Shown here piece after piece: positions 24,280 through 37,680 of a stretch of DNA of 64,000 nt. Location: the NCBI GenBank assembly GCA_030620095.1, contig JAUTXW010005211.1, forward strand, positions 1,218,299 through 1,282,298, written 5' to 3'. The DNA is from Kuschelorhynchus macadamiae (taxonomy: Eukaryota > Arthropoda > Insecta > Coleoptera > Curculionidae). The notes beneath the pieces were generated by a model that did no database searches, was not told the DNA's origin, and saw only the letters and a list, made by a program, of their open reading frames with translations. The translations under genes and the position numbers were made by a program. The number at the start of each line of letters is the position of its first letter. Positions within the stretch are counted from its first letter, which is position 1.

Positions 24280-25370
24280 TGGGGACACTATAAAGACGAA
24301 AATCTAGTAAAACGATCATGTTTATTTTGCTGTCTTTTTAGTTTTTGCTCTAAGTATACAGGAGCATTTTTCGCATTAATTTTATGAACTAAAGAGGCAA
24401 TGTGAATTTTAATTCTCTCATCGAAATTTATCCAATGAGATCCACAAAAAGAGTTCCGATATATATTCGAATTTCCGAAGATCACAACAATATCTAATGG
24501 AAGTCTTTGTAGAGTTAGCTTTTCTTGTTGCCTAAGGGCGGCAAAAAAATCGTCACAATAAGCTATTGCAGGTAACACAAGAGAGACATACAGCTTTAGT
24601 TTTATCTTTTTATTAAAGTGGTCTTTGTGTCTATATAATGTTCTTAATTTTAAAAACGATGATTTTATTAGCTGAATAACATGCCCCGTGAACCTCAAAT
24701 CATTATCTCTAGATGCAACCCCAAATTACGGCAATTACTAGTAAAATTGAGGCGTACACCGTTTAGTTGAGGTGAAACTGATTTTGAAGAAAATCTTTAT
24801 TTTTGTCAAACAAGAGTACTTCAGTTTTTGCCTCATTTAAAGAGAGTAAATGAGCCCTTGATACATTAAAAATAATTTGTTGTAAATTTTGTTTAAATCG
24901 GATTCTGCAATACGTTATTCGTCAGCATACGAATGCAGATGGGAATGGCTAAGAAACTGATAAAACCGTTGTAAATTAGAAATAACAACGGTCCGGGAAC
25001 ACTAGCTTGGGGAACTCCCTTATTCACAGGCAGAAAATTAGAAAAACTACCTTTATATAGTATCCTTTGCTTTCGCGAGACAAGATAGTTCTCAACGAAT
25101 AGTACTACTTCACCACGCATATCGATCCAGGGTGTCAAATGCTTTGCTAAAATCTAGTAATATTAAACAGGTATTCTGGCTTTGATCAATTGCAGTAAAA
25201 ATGTCATCAGTTACTTTACGTAGAGCTGTATAATAATGGTGTGGCCCGGCCTAAACCAAAACACAGGTAAAATGTTATTTTGAAGCAGGTAGTTACGGAG
25301 TTGTAATGCAATTATTCTTTCTAATACTTTTGATATCGATAGAAGAATGCTGGTAGGCCTAAAGTGGGAA
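24280..25370 (-). mobile_element. Decayed LINE reverse transcriptase fragment on minus strand
   Basis: Read on the minus strand, 25370-25140 gives LLSISKVLERIIALQLRNYL in broken frames (RT motif 1 region). 25138-24893 contains VNKGVPQASVPGPLLFLIYN (motif B; normally SGVPQGS), and 24698-24288 gives the thumb and connection region (RFTGHVIQLIKSSF... LRTLYRHKDHFNKKIKLKLY). The YADD segment between them is damaged. It is a typical CR1/Jockey ORF2 tail, dead by substitutions and shifts. Confidence 0.7.
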
Positions 25371-26020
25371 AAAATTGATAATTTTATCATATATCTTTTT
25401 TATTTGATGTTTGATTGATTGATTGTTTTTTTTGTATAAAAAATTTAAATTCTTTATAAAAATTCCAGTTTTTTTATATTTAACACGTTTTTCTGTCTTA
25501 TAACAATCGATATATAAAGTGTTTTTACTCTCCTTTGTATCACCCTATTCGTATGTAGCTATGTATGTTTGTATAGGTATTTATATATGTATTTAATATG
25601 TATGTATGTCAGTACCTGAACAAATCAAAGTTGCGAAGGTGGAAAATGTATATTATTTGCTTTCCTACCTGAACGATTTTCCGAGATGTAAATGAAGCAG
25701 ATGGGTTGTCGGAAATCCAAAGCATGAATGCTGCTTTATCTCTCATAAAGAAGGAATGTTGTTGCTAGAACTATGAAAAGTATGATTTACGATATCGACT
25801 TAGTTAAAAATGAAGTGCTCCTTGTAGATATAAACAAAACATTTTCAGGCACATTAAAAAAAAGGAAAAACAGCATGACATAGTTTAATGCATATAGTAT
25901 ACAAATGTAAAATACATTATCTTGCATAACGGTTCTGCCCAATTATCCGGAAGTTTTCCCATAATGAATATTTTCTTCTGTTAAAAAAAAATAAGAGCTA
26001 ATACAGCTTGTATATCTATG
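25371..26020. other. AT-rich stretch, nothing recognised
   Basis: No coding or repeat structure recognised beyond T-rich runs. Confidence 0.5.
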
Positions 26021-26829
26021 TACAGGGTGTCTAAAATAAGATGGCTTATCCTTTTATCTGGAGAATCATAAAAGATATACGAAAAATTTTAAGAAAAATA
26101 CTTATTGGTTTCTTTTAATGTTTTCGTATGGGTCTGTAATGCAACGTTTCGGATCTACTGGCTGTTTTTTTCAGTTTTTATTTATTTTCAAATTAACAGA
26201 ATTAAAATGTTTTAAACCATTTTTAAGTAAAAAAAGTTAGAAGTTCATTTTATTTACAGCCTAATACTCAAGTTTTGAAACTTAAAAAAAAGTTAAAATT
26301 ATGTTTCGCGAATTGTATTTTTAAAAATGTATATTGCATTAAGTTTAAATAGAGCATTTTGCAACTATTCCAACGATAAATAACAATATGGGTCTATTAT
26401 GACTCACCATTTCAGACTTATTAACGATCATCTTCAACATGTAAGTTTTTTCATAACAAAGCTCTTAAATTGTGTAAATTTGAAAAAAAAACATATTTGC
26501 ACACTAATAGTTTTTACATATAATATTTTTTCCACTCTTTTCCATTATCTTATTAACTAGAATCAGTAAATGATACAAATTTTGAATTTTTGTATGGTTT
26601 GTAACTAGCTGCATGTCAAAAAACTTTAAACTTTTGAGGTCATACATTAATTCAGTTATTTCGGCTTAACATTGGCATCATAGGAAACCATATTAAAAAT
26701 GTTTTTAGATTCAATTTATATTATATGTTAATTAAACCTAAAGTTATTAATTCTAATACCGTGTAAAAAACCTAAATTAAAATCTTCAAATTAAGTAACA
26801 AAAAAAAAGTAACTGTAAAATATTAAATA

Positions 26830-27360
26830 AATCTAAGGAACATTTCACATATGTTTCCTGTCTTGAGCAATACACGTAATGTAAATTTCCACAAGTTTTT
26901 TATCACTTTTACTACACTCTGATTATGTAATTAAATTTCTTCACTTATTTTTTGCTTAATTAGCTGAATATTATGGCATCTATTTTTATACAGCTAATAT
27001 TTTAATATTCCCAAAAAAAATAATCCGAGTAGGTAAGATTAGGGTTTTTGAGGGCAAGGCAACAATTCCATTGGGTGCAATATATTGTGCAAAATTGTTG
27101 TCTATAATCTGCTGATTTTTTTCAACTAGATATTTTTTCAACCGGATGGTGTCCCAAGTCATATTAAGGGGATACATAAATGTATAAACAATTTTATGGA
27201 ATTGGGTCCAATAAAAATAATCCTTGGCCCCCAAAGAACCCCGATCTTGTCATCTTGTATTACTTTTTGTGGAAACTCTAAAAGATAAAGTGTATTAAAA
27301 TAGATGCCAAGATGTTGGGCGATTGAAACAAAAATATAACTGAAGAAATTCAATTATTCA
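26830..27360 (-). pseudogene. Remnant of the outer element's mariner-like transposase
   Basis: Minus-strand pieces in shifted frames keep the order of the DUF4817-type transposase C-terminal half. These are TIRLKKYLVEKNQQIIDNNF, then IAPNGIVALPSKT (compare the normal NGxxxWPPRSPDLTPLD block, here mutated so the Asp is lost), then FFGNIKILAVYKNR and a tail with IKQKISEEI. Stops lie throughout. There is no sign of the N-terminal domain. Confidence 0.55.
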
Positions 27361-28186
27361 GAGTGGTTCTGTAGCAAAAGCGGTAAAAAACTTGTGGAAA
27401 ATTACATTCATGTATGACTCAGAATAGGCAACACGGGTAAAACTTTCTTTAGGTGTATTTAATATTTTACAGTTGTTTATTCTTTCGCTACTTAATTTAT
27501 TAAAGATTTTAATTAATTTAGGTTTTTATATAGGTTTAAGGAACTATAGGTTTAAACAACATTTAATATACATTTATTCTAAAAACAGTTCTAATAGCGT
27601 TCCCTATGTGGCCAATGTTAGGCCAAACTATCTAAATTAATGTACGACCACAAAAGACAAGTTTAATTTTTTTTAACATGTACCTAATTTAGTAGTAATT
27701 ATAAACCATAAAATATGAAAAGATTTTATCATTTACTTATTAGCGTTAATAAAACTTTTATTAAGATAATCGACAATGGTGAATAAAGTATTATCTGTAA
27801 TAACCAATAGTGCGTAAATATATATATTTTTTAAATTATACAATTCAAAACTTTACTATACTAATAATTCTGAAGAGGTTAGTCATAGACCCATGTTGTT
27901 ATATATAGTTGAAGTCACAATTTAATACACTGTTTTAAATTTATTAAAATAAACAGGGGATCTAAAATTTTCAAAAATCGTTAAGCAAAATATGCAAACG
28001 CCGTAATTTTTAAAATGTTTAAAACTTTGGTATTAGATTGTAAATATAATGAACTTCTAACTTTTTTATTATAGTATAATTTAAAAAAGTTTAAAACTAC
28101 TTTAATTGTGTTAATCTGACAATAGATTGAAAACTGAAGAAGAATGCAAAAAATACGTAACATTACATTACAGACCCATACTAATA

Positions 28187-29915
28187 CCGGGCGTTTCAAA
28201 AATAAAACTAAAAATCTATATTAGCATGGATCCGATCACGCTTCGTTTCTGAGGTGTTAATTTTTTTTAATTTCTTTGGTTTATTACAAATTTTTTCAAA
28301 ACGACTATAGCAATCCGAATGAAATTTGGTGGTAGAAAGTTATTTAAACTAGCATATTGATTTCATTGATAAAAATATCTGAACAGCCTCACTAGGGGCG
28401 TGCGTGCGTGTGGGCTGTCACTGCAATAATCTGTCACAAATGCGAGGATTTTGCCAAACTGTTACAAATGCCATTTCAACGCTTTGTAAAAATCTTTCAA
28501 ATGTTTGTACTGTCGTCTTGTATACGAGATTCTTTAAATGCCCCTACATATAAAAATTCAAAAGATTTAAGTCAGAGGATCTTGTTGGCCATGCTACTGG
28601 ACCACCACGGCCATTTCATCGATACCCGTAAGTACCCCCTAAGAACAACAGCTAAATGCGCCGGTGCTCCATCGTGTTGAAGCTTCATTCTATTTATCAT
28701 TAAAGCAGCTCCGGCCGATCATTCATAGGAAAATTGAATATGACACACACAGTATGTGGCAGAATAATTAAACCAATAAATTTATTTCCAATTATATCAG
28801 CCCAAATATTTACAGATACATGGGATTTTCCTTAGACCAATTATGCAAGTTATGGAGATTTATTATTCCCTTTCTTGTAAATGTTGCTTCTTATGGGTCA
28901 TTCTTGTCTAGGCCTATAATCTCCAGGTGAAAGTTCAGGAACTCGTGTATAGTGGTATGGATTTAATTGTTGCTGTTTCCAGATTCTGGACACAGGAAAC
29001 GCGGAAATATTCTTATTTCGGTAAAAACAACTCTGGTACTTATAGTGGGGTGCCTTCCCAACTCGCACAGTTGGTTGGTATTTTCTGCGTCCAGAATTGG
29101 ATTTTAAAGGCTTTAAGGTACCGGTTTCCCGGGAACGTCTGCAAACATGTTCAAAAATATTTTTGGAGGGTGTCGTTCGTTCGGGATATCTGTCATGATA
29201 AATTGCTTCTCTTGTATTTTGCCGTTTTACCATAAACTAATAACATATTGGTCAATTCAGCCGAGGAATAATTGACAAAATGCATTTTAAAGATTTGTAA
29301 TATTTAATAAACGCGACAACCACTGTAATGTGGAAAAGTTAACCTTTTAAAATTGAGAACGCAGCAAGCTACTGAACACTTAAATCTAAGAACGGAAAAA
29401 TGAAACTAGTTATTTGCTAAATTTAAAAGTTAAAGTTTTAGAACTAAGAACTCATCAAACTAGTGAACACCTAAATCTAAGAATACGAAAATAGTCTTCT
29501 GTTAAACTTAAAAATCGCATTCAACATGCTGATTAATATCAAGCTTAACTTAATAGAAGTTAACTAAATTGTATTTGTCCCATAAAGGAGATTGAAATTG
29601 AGAAAATATCATGAGGTAACTTTTAACTGGCACTAAACAGCCTACATAACTATGCCGACAAAAGACAAAAAAAGTCAGTGGCCTACATATTTTTTATCGT
29701 TGCAATGACAACCCACACGCACGCCCCTGCTGAAGCTGTTCACGCATATTCACCAGTGAAATAGGTGCTAGTTTAAATAACTTTCCCCATCCAATTTTTA
29801 ATCGGATTTGAAGAAATTTGAATAAACCAAAATAAAAAAATCTTTAACACCCTGTATCTCAGAAAAGAAGCGAAATCAGACCAATGTATAGACTTAGTTT
29901 TATTTGTGTGTGGGG
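28187..29915. mobile_element. Nested mariner-like element with ~230-bp inverted repeats
   Basis: The left repeat (28187-28430, starting CCGGGCGTTTCAAAAATAAAAC) is matched in inverted orientation by about 29695-29915. Paired landmarks are CTAGTTTAAATAACTTTC and its complement, and GGGGCGTGCGTGCGTGTGGG and its complement. It sits inside the right repeat of the outer element and carries its own dead transposase. The exact right end is uncertain by a few bases. Confidence 0.75.
28400..29240 (-). pseudogene. DUF4817-type mariner-like transposase pseudogene
   Basis: The minus strand from 29233 gives REAIYHDRYPERTTPS and SRETGTLKP, the DUF4817 DNA-binding start. Near 28680 QHDGAPAHLA carries the second catalytic Asp. 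Near 28625-28570 in another frame, GGPVAWPTRSSDLNLLNFYM shows the third block with the final Asp replaced by Asn (LNLLN for LTPLD). Frameshifts and stops separate the pieces. It is a sister of the intact enzyme at 20.1-21.2 kb. Confidence 0.75.
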
Positions 29916-30032
29916 AATCTCCTCTCGAGCGATGATATGCTTTATAAAGAAATATTTATCTTTAAATTTTTCCTCTATCTTTTATAGTTCTCCAGATAAG
30001 GGACTAGGATAGCTTATTTTAGACAACCTGTA

Positions 30033-31400
30033 CATATCACTAAATAGCTATATACTGAACTAAATTGCGGCTTTTTCCTTGATGGCCTTTCTTTGTGTAC
30101 TAACAAAGGAACTAAACAATAACTGTCATAATTGATGAATTAAAAAATGACTTAAAAACGAATTTTAATGCCCAGGATCTTTTGTGGTGCAGTGCCATAT
30201 TTTTATAAATATAATAAATACATTCATTTGATGCTAACCTTATAATAGATCCAAAATAAATTATACTAAATATACATTTATAATTTAATTTTACTTCCAT
30301 ACAGCAGCTTCATTTTCGGCAGTTTTTTTCGCTATATGTAATAAATTGAAATTTTATTTTTTTTTGCATTATATCTAAACTAGTTATTCCTTAATTTTAG
30401 CAAGAATTATAGAGTATTTTTAAAAATGCACATTTAGTTCGATCCCAAATAAATCATTCAAACGAAACAAATAATGTGGTTTGTTTCCATCTCGGTTGCC
30501 ACTTAATATTCAATTAGAATCCAGCAATTATAGTTACAGGGTGAGTCATTTAACTTGAGACAGTGATTTACCTTAAAAACGACGCCTTTTAGAAAAAAAT
30601 GTTTCAAATAAAAGTTGTTTGGTGTCGAGGGGAAAACAAAACGGCAGTACCTGTTTTTGACCTTGCCTTTCATTTTAAGATCATTTGTGGTCAACTTTGT
30701 TTTTTTATTGGTCAATCTGTATATTATTTTATTTTTGAATTCTACGCAAAATTCTAAACATAGTTTATGTACTGCTTCATTACTGAGATATTTTTTTTTG
30801 TTCTTTTGAAGATTTCTGTAATGACTTTAACAATTCAAATGTAATTTGAACAGCTTCATTAATGACGTGTGCTTCTTGTCGTCGCCAGTTTAGCGAAAAG
30901 GAGCTTAACAAAATCTCAGTAGAGAAAACAAAGAAATTGTAACATCAAAATTTAGCCGAATTACAGTGCTCAAAAATATAAGACAAAAAGTAATTTAAAG
31001 TTTTTTTTTAGGAGATATAGTTTTTAACTAAGTTAATATTCAATATTGAGTTATCGCATAAAAAATATTTTTCTATAAATTAGGTATATGATCTTTAAAT
31101 GTGTATTTCCAAATATTGTTGACGGCTACGTCAGCCCCTGGCATGTTAATATAATCATTTAACTACCATTTTAATTTGGAATTTTCCTGTACCCCTTTAT
31201 ATGAGAAGTAAAAATAACGGAAAAGCACACAACCGTCTAAAAAAAGGAACAATTTAAATTGGCATAACCAACCTATTGAACTTAACCAAACCAAACCTAA
31301 CGTAATCTTATCTTTTAATAATCCTAGATAATCATTTACATAACTTAATTTCAAAAATAATATGTGTAAGTATTTTATTATTTAGTTTATTCGGACAGAT
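30033..31400. other. AT-rich stretch with a lone transposon-end relic
   Basis: At 30535-30560 TTACAGGGTGAGTCATTTAA resembles a mariner/MITE terminus without a matching partner. No gene recognised. Confidence 0.45.
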
Positions 31401-31414
31401 CACTGAAACAGACT

Positions 31415-31740
31415 AACCTATATGAAACAATTATCTCCTAAGTATAGCAATTCTTCGGTTCTATAACCTAAACTAATCCATATTTCTAAAAATACTAACT
31501 TGCCCTGAATAAACCTATTGCAAAATATTAATTTACGATTCTCCCTAAATTTTTTTCTTAAAAAAATAACAATGTCTTGCGACGGATCTATATAAAACAA
31601 TTACTTAGGGGTAATTGTTTGATATGAATCCTAGTTCTAAGACCTAAATCAAACAAAATTTTTAAAAATACTAACTTGCACTGGATAAATCTATTACAAA
31701 GTATTGATTTTGACGGACCTATATGAAACAGTAACAATTT
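31415..31740. repeat. Two diverged tandem copies, period ~165-185 bp
   Basis: TATATGAAACAATTA-TC, TCTAAAAATACTAACTTGC and ATAAACCTATTGCAAA at about 31419-31530 recur as ATATAAAACAATTAC, TTTAAAAATACTAACTTGC and ATAAATCTATTACAAA at about 31590-31705. A third start (CCTATATGAAACAG) follows at 31718. Confidence 0.7.
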
Positions 31741-31824
31741 TTACTAGTATTCCTAATTTCTAACCGGTAGTCGGTCTTAGTCTTTTTGAAAAAAAAAATG
31801 TTTTGTAGAGCAATTTAACCAATT

Positions 31825-32215
31825 TCCGACGGATGCAAGCACCAGCGAAGGCTGCAACACAGTTAACACAAAAATTGAATAGGTCCTATTAGGGAAGTTG
31901 TTTGTTTAGGTCAGAATCTTCGCGGCTTAGTTGGTTAAAAAATTCACCTATATCATAAGACTTCTGATTTAATAAATTTATTCAAAATGGCAATTAAAAA
32001 TTTGGGAAATTTATAAAAATAAAACATTCGGATAATACTAATAACCATTAATGAATTGTCTTTCGCCTAATTTCTCTTCGATATGTAGCCGCAAAGGCTG
32101 CAACATGGTTAAAACCACTTGCATCAAATTAAATGAACTAAATAATTACCGAAGTTGGTTGTCGCGGTCAGGGACTTCGTGGTTTACCATCTTTTTAAAG
32201 CATTTACTTGGATAG
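31825..32215. repeat. Degenerate duplication, period ~250 bp
   Basis: CGAAGGCTGCAACACAGTTAA and GAATCTTCGCGGCTTAGTTG (31845-31945) recur as CAAAGGCTGCAACATGGTTAA and GGACTTCGTGGTTTACCATC (32090-32190). Confidence 0.6.
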
Positions 32216-32593
32216 TGAAAGGGAAATCTGTGAGAATAGAGACAGACAGTAAGATAATGATTTATTGGAGATCGTCTAATGCATAATACGATTCAAGTAC
32301 CTTGTTTATATATTGCACTGTGTTAAAATGGAAGAATGAAAAGAATACGGGTAATGCACACCTGCCTTAATATATTTTCTTTTGATAATTATTTCTCAAG
32401 AATCCCACATCAAAAACCACATTTAAAATAATATTTTTAAAACTATTCGTTTTTCCATTTTAATTAATTCCAGTGCTTTTCAAGCGAGAAAAACTGGGCA
32501 CCAAAACTTATAAAAAGTGGTATTTGCTAAATTTCAAAATATTTTATATGACTTAACGTCGTCTTTAATAAGATAAATAAAATCATACATACA

Positions 32594-32596
<3 letters not shown>
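32216..32596. other. AT-rich stretch, nothing recognised
   Basis: No feature recognised. Confidence 0.5.
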
Positions 32597-32644
<48 letters not shown>

Positions 32645-32652
32645 ATATATAT
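32597..32652. repeat. (AT)n microsatellite
   Basis: An AT dinucleotide run with a single C interruption near its right end. Confidence 0.95.
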
Positions 32653-32699
32653 GTTGATTTTTAGTCCTTCACGGATGGAAAAATACAATGTGTTTACAT

Positions 32700-33030
32700 T
32701 CCGAGTGTACATCCGTTCACTACTGTCGTTCTGAAAAGAACAGTTTTGCTGACGTTGACGACAAAATCACATTTGGCATTTTCGAAGCTTTCTTTCTCGC
32801 GTCCGAATAGAGACTGAAGTGTTGGTGACTGCGACGGTTATATCTGCGCAGGCGTTGGTCGTTATTTATGTTTTCCGGATGGTGTTGTTGTTGTTGAGCT
32901 AATTGCGTTTGAGTTTTTGCGATTTTAGATTTGTCGATTATTGTCTTCCATACTGTTGGTAGTTTTAATGATTCTTCCCTTTTATTCAAATCACCTTGTT
33001 TTTCAATTTCTACCCGGAACACCCGGAATG
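32700..33030 (-). other. GC-richer island with open minus-strand frame; possible exon or 5' UTR
   Basis: This stretch has distinctly higher G+C and CpG content than its surroundings and is open on the minus strand from about 33030 to 32720. It encodes a basic, Gln/His-rich peptide (TQTQLAQQQQHHPEN, then RRYNRRSHQHFSLYSDARKK, ending FFSERQ). CAA/CAG-type repeats such as GTTGTTGTTGTTG on the plus strand suit a 5' UTR or first exon of an insect gene. I do not recognise the product, and no clear splice site or promoter is seen. Confidence 0.3.
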
Positions 33031-33033
33031 AAA

Positions 33034-34822
<1,789 letters not shown>

Positions 34823-35009
34823 CTAAACTGAACTAGTCGCTTGATGTGATGTACAGTGACTATCTGATGAACACACGGATAAGGGAACAGGACTGTATTG
34901 CATGGTGTTGTAGTCATTACAGTTCAGATACAGTCGGGAGCTGGTTCGGTCGCATTCGGGACACGACCGTTTCTTCTTCTTGTTACGTCGGAATAAGTCG
35001 TAAGCACAT
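34823..35009 (-). CDS. Probable last exon of the rapsyn-like gene (end of RING-H2)
   Basis: On the minus strand a good acceptor (TTTAACAACTTATTCTAG) precedes an open exon whose composition is much more GC-balanced than its surroundings and which ends in TAG at 34823. It begins CAYDLFRR, continues through a KKKK run, and has SCPECDRTSS. The spacing (C, 14 residues, CPxC) and the following Arg/Ser residues match the end of the rapsyn RING-H2 domain, where the first C would be the ligand after the His pair. A Ser/Cys-rich tail of about 35 residues follows, longer than in vertebrate rapsyn, ending TSSV. The exon starts in phase 2. The exon with the earlier zinc ligands was not found in the 8 kb upstream, so assignment to this gene rests on motif, strand and position. 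Confidence 0.6.
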
Positions 35010-36257
35010 CTAGAATAAGTTGTTAAACGTTTAGCAGTATTTTGCTTACTATGCATATTGCAGTGAAGTAAAAAATTAATTATTCGAATTAGAGATGGAC
35101 TGCAAATAGAGGGAACAACATTTCCTCGTCATCCACACTCCCGGAGAAATAATCATATATTTATTATAGCTTGTATGTATAAAAATAATGCAACCATTTT
35201 ACAGAAAACTTACCGGGATGTTTCGAAGAGCGCAAGTGCAAGAACAAAAATGAGATTTATCTACTTGATTTGCAAGTGACAATGTTCGGAGAATGTAAAT
35301 CATTATTTTTTTATTTTAATTGTTCTTTTGATTTTAAACTAAGATAAGTCTTTAACACTTTAACTCAACTTTACGCAAACACAGCGAATACTCGAAATAG
35401 AAAATGAGAGATATTTATATATCATTAGGAATACTCGCCTAATAATAACAGTTTGTTATCCAGTGAATACTGGAATATAAAAATGTGTGATATTCATACT
35501 CTCATATTTTAATTTGTATTTAAGTTATGGACTGAATACTGTTATTAAAGTGGAAATAGCAGTGCCAATTAGGTTTTTGTTATTTTTTTTAAAAACATTT
35601 TACTATTTATTTTATGCACATTTATCAGGTACTTGGTAGTAAGTTTCGTATCCCATGCATTTTGAAAGTCATTTCTTCTTGCGGGTAGCGTTCTTAAAAT
35701 CGGCTTATAAATGGAAATACCAACAAACCATTATCACCATCGACACAAGGGTCAGATTGTTACATAGTTGCATCTATTTAGAATAGTTAAAGTTGATTAA
35801 ATAAAAACTTATTATAATAATTATTATAAATAAATATTGATAGCTAACGAATATAAATTATAAATCTCAGTATTCATGAATTATTAAGAATATTTTTTAT
35901 TTAAAACCCTTATTTGTAACCGTTGCATATATTAAGGTTACAAATTAACTCCTGACAACATGGCATGCATGAAAACGTCCGTTTATTTTTAAAGATGCTT
36001 CAGATTTTATTCAAACTGTTGTTATCTCTAGTCATATAATTATATGAAAATAATCCGCCAGGGAGATGGACTAAGACTAGTCTAACAGAAATGTAACAGA
36101 CCTGTCTATAAGATAAGCAGGGTTCAGATAGAATTTTGCCGGCAGTACTGCAAAGCAATGAGAAGCAGCTAAAGTATTGAAAAATTCTTTAACCCTATTA
36201 GTTTATAAACTTTCGTAATCAAACGATTAAAGAAGATTATTGAAATATATATTACAG
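35010..36257. other. Probable intron of the rapsyn-like gene
   Basis: AT-rich, with no repeat family recognised. The missing RING exon could be here but was not seen. Confidence 0.35.
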
Positions 36258-36407
36258 AGGAAATTTTGAGAGAAAACACGCTTATAGAAAGTCACGCAAA
36301 AAAAAATCATAGTGCTCAAGGTAGTGTAAATGTTGAAAGTGCTTTTAGTGAAGCAAAAGAGAAACACTATTTGCGGGAATATTTAGTTCAAAGGCAAATT
36401 TTAGCAG
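36258..36407 (+). other. Exon-like open block on the plus strand, unidentified
   Basis: A 150-base block is flanked by a good acceptor (AATATATATTACAG) and a donor (GCAG-GTAATT). It is open throughout and encodes a charged, helical-looking peptide (ENTLIESHAKKNHSAQ, then FSEAKEKHYLREYL). It lies antisense within the putative rapsyn-like intron. I do not recognise the protein. It may be a transposon exon or chance. Confidence 0.3.
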
Positions 36408-36718
36408 GTAATTAGAATCATAAAATCACAAATCATAGGGACCAGACTTATATCATAAATGTCATGTGTAAACGGTATTTAGAAAAGAAAGATAAAAACT
36501 TGGAGTGATTGTGGGTGAACTGATTGGATTGATGGAAGAGATCTTATAGGCATAGTTTTCAAAATCAACATACAAAATAGTTAATACAAGAGAACCATTA
36601 AAGACAGTACGCTGTCATGATTTCAGAAAAGAATGGGTGGGATAACCGGGCAGTTAATAAGGTGCCGGTGTGAATTTAGAAAACTCCCCTAATATTTTAT
36701 GATATACTAAATCCTGTC

Positions 36719-37680
36719 TTAACGGTTACCCCTCTAAAGCGGACAGCGGTGGTATCGGCCAGTGTGGTTTGAAGTGTCTCCAAACCTATTTGATGGGAAT
36801 CCCATATACAGAAATCGACCATCCTTATAAAACGATGGCGGCCAGGCCGTCCGAAATGTTTATGACCTAGTTGCAGGTAAACGTATCTTTTAATAATGGT
36901 CGGAAATTTGGGATTAAGTATTTATTTTATTTGTTGCCAGTATTTTATTGCTATGGGTGGGAATTCCCATTATTATTTGTCATTTGATTCAAATGACTTT
37001 AATGATTAGGAATTTTATATTCACGGTACTGTCTTTATCTGACTGTTTAGAGTTTTCATCATCTTAGCATCGTGTACGTATAGTTTCTAACTATGTTGCT
37101 AAAATGAAAACGATTGTCACTAGACGACAAAATTGAAATCATCGCGGAAAATAAAAAATATGCATTGAGTTCTCGAAAGTTAACCGAAAATTTTGGTGTC
37201 GGGAAAACCCAAATAAAAATTATCTAAAAAAAATATTTCAAGAAGGTGCTGATTTGGAGCAGAAATGAACATTTCCCAAGTCAGGGCGTTTGGCAGTGTC
37301 TAAATTTGATTTGAATAGAAATAAAAATATTCCAATATCTAGGCCAATAGTTAAACAAAAATCACTTGGGGCCACAACCAATTTAAAAGTGGAACATTTT
37401 GCAACCTCAAATGGGTGGTCGGATTGTTTTTGTCGGAGGCACAATATCACCTTTAAATCGAATTGTGGTGAGGGCGCCAATGTAAATCTGAAAGACGTCG
37501 AGTCTAAATTTGCTGTTAATTTTAAAGGAATATTCTCCAAGAGATGTATACAATTCTGATAAACCTGGGTTGTATTACCGCGCGATGCCCAGTAAGACAT
37601 TTTCTTTAAACACGTATAATGGTGCAAAGAGGAAGGCAGCCAAACAACGTGTGACAATTTTGCTGTGTGCAAATGTGTAA
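36719..37680 (+). pseudogene. pogo/Tigger-type transposase remnant
   Basis: A G+C-richer leader (36719-36890, with CTCTAAAGCGGACAGC, the kind of string seen at Tigger/pogo ends) precedes coding debris. 37110-37200 gives LDDKIEIIAENKKYALSSRK and ENFGVGKTQI, the first helix-turn-helix. 37290-37500 gives KNIPISRPIVKQKSL and SNGWSDCFCRRHNITFKSNC, the Tc5/CENP-B-type second DNA-binding domain. 37545-37680 gives YNSDKPGLYYRAMPSKTF and KQRVTILLCAN, the start of the DDE domain with its first Asp (normally NADETGLF). The rest of the DDE domain is missing. It is truncated at 3' and frameshifted. Confidence 0.8.

Larger units (their letters stand above)
26023..30030. mobile_element. Dead mariner-like element (same family style) hosting a nested element
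   Basis: The left end TA-CAGGGTGTCTAAAATAAG (26021) matches the right end AGACAACCTG-TA (30032) in complement, and the TA dinucleotides outside fit mariner insertion. Homologous inverted repeats extend to about 26405 on the left. On the right they are split into about 27890-28186 and 29916-30030 by an inserted second element. The arm continuity (for example GGGTCTGTAATG at 26130 against CATTACAGACCCAT at 28165) shows the order of events. The core contains transposase debris on the minus strand. Divergence of the arms suggests an old copy. Confidence 0.8.

Noticed and set aside
31160..31620. Short minus-strand frames at 31163-31354 and 31418-31600
   Set aside because: They arise from the diverged tandem copies and have low-complexity composition.
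34823..35009. C-terminal tail of a transmembrane receptor (basic stop-transfer then PDZ-like end)
   Set aside because: The C, 14 residues, CPxC spacing and its position downstream of rapsyn TPR exons fit the RING-H2 end better; no membrane segment was found.
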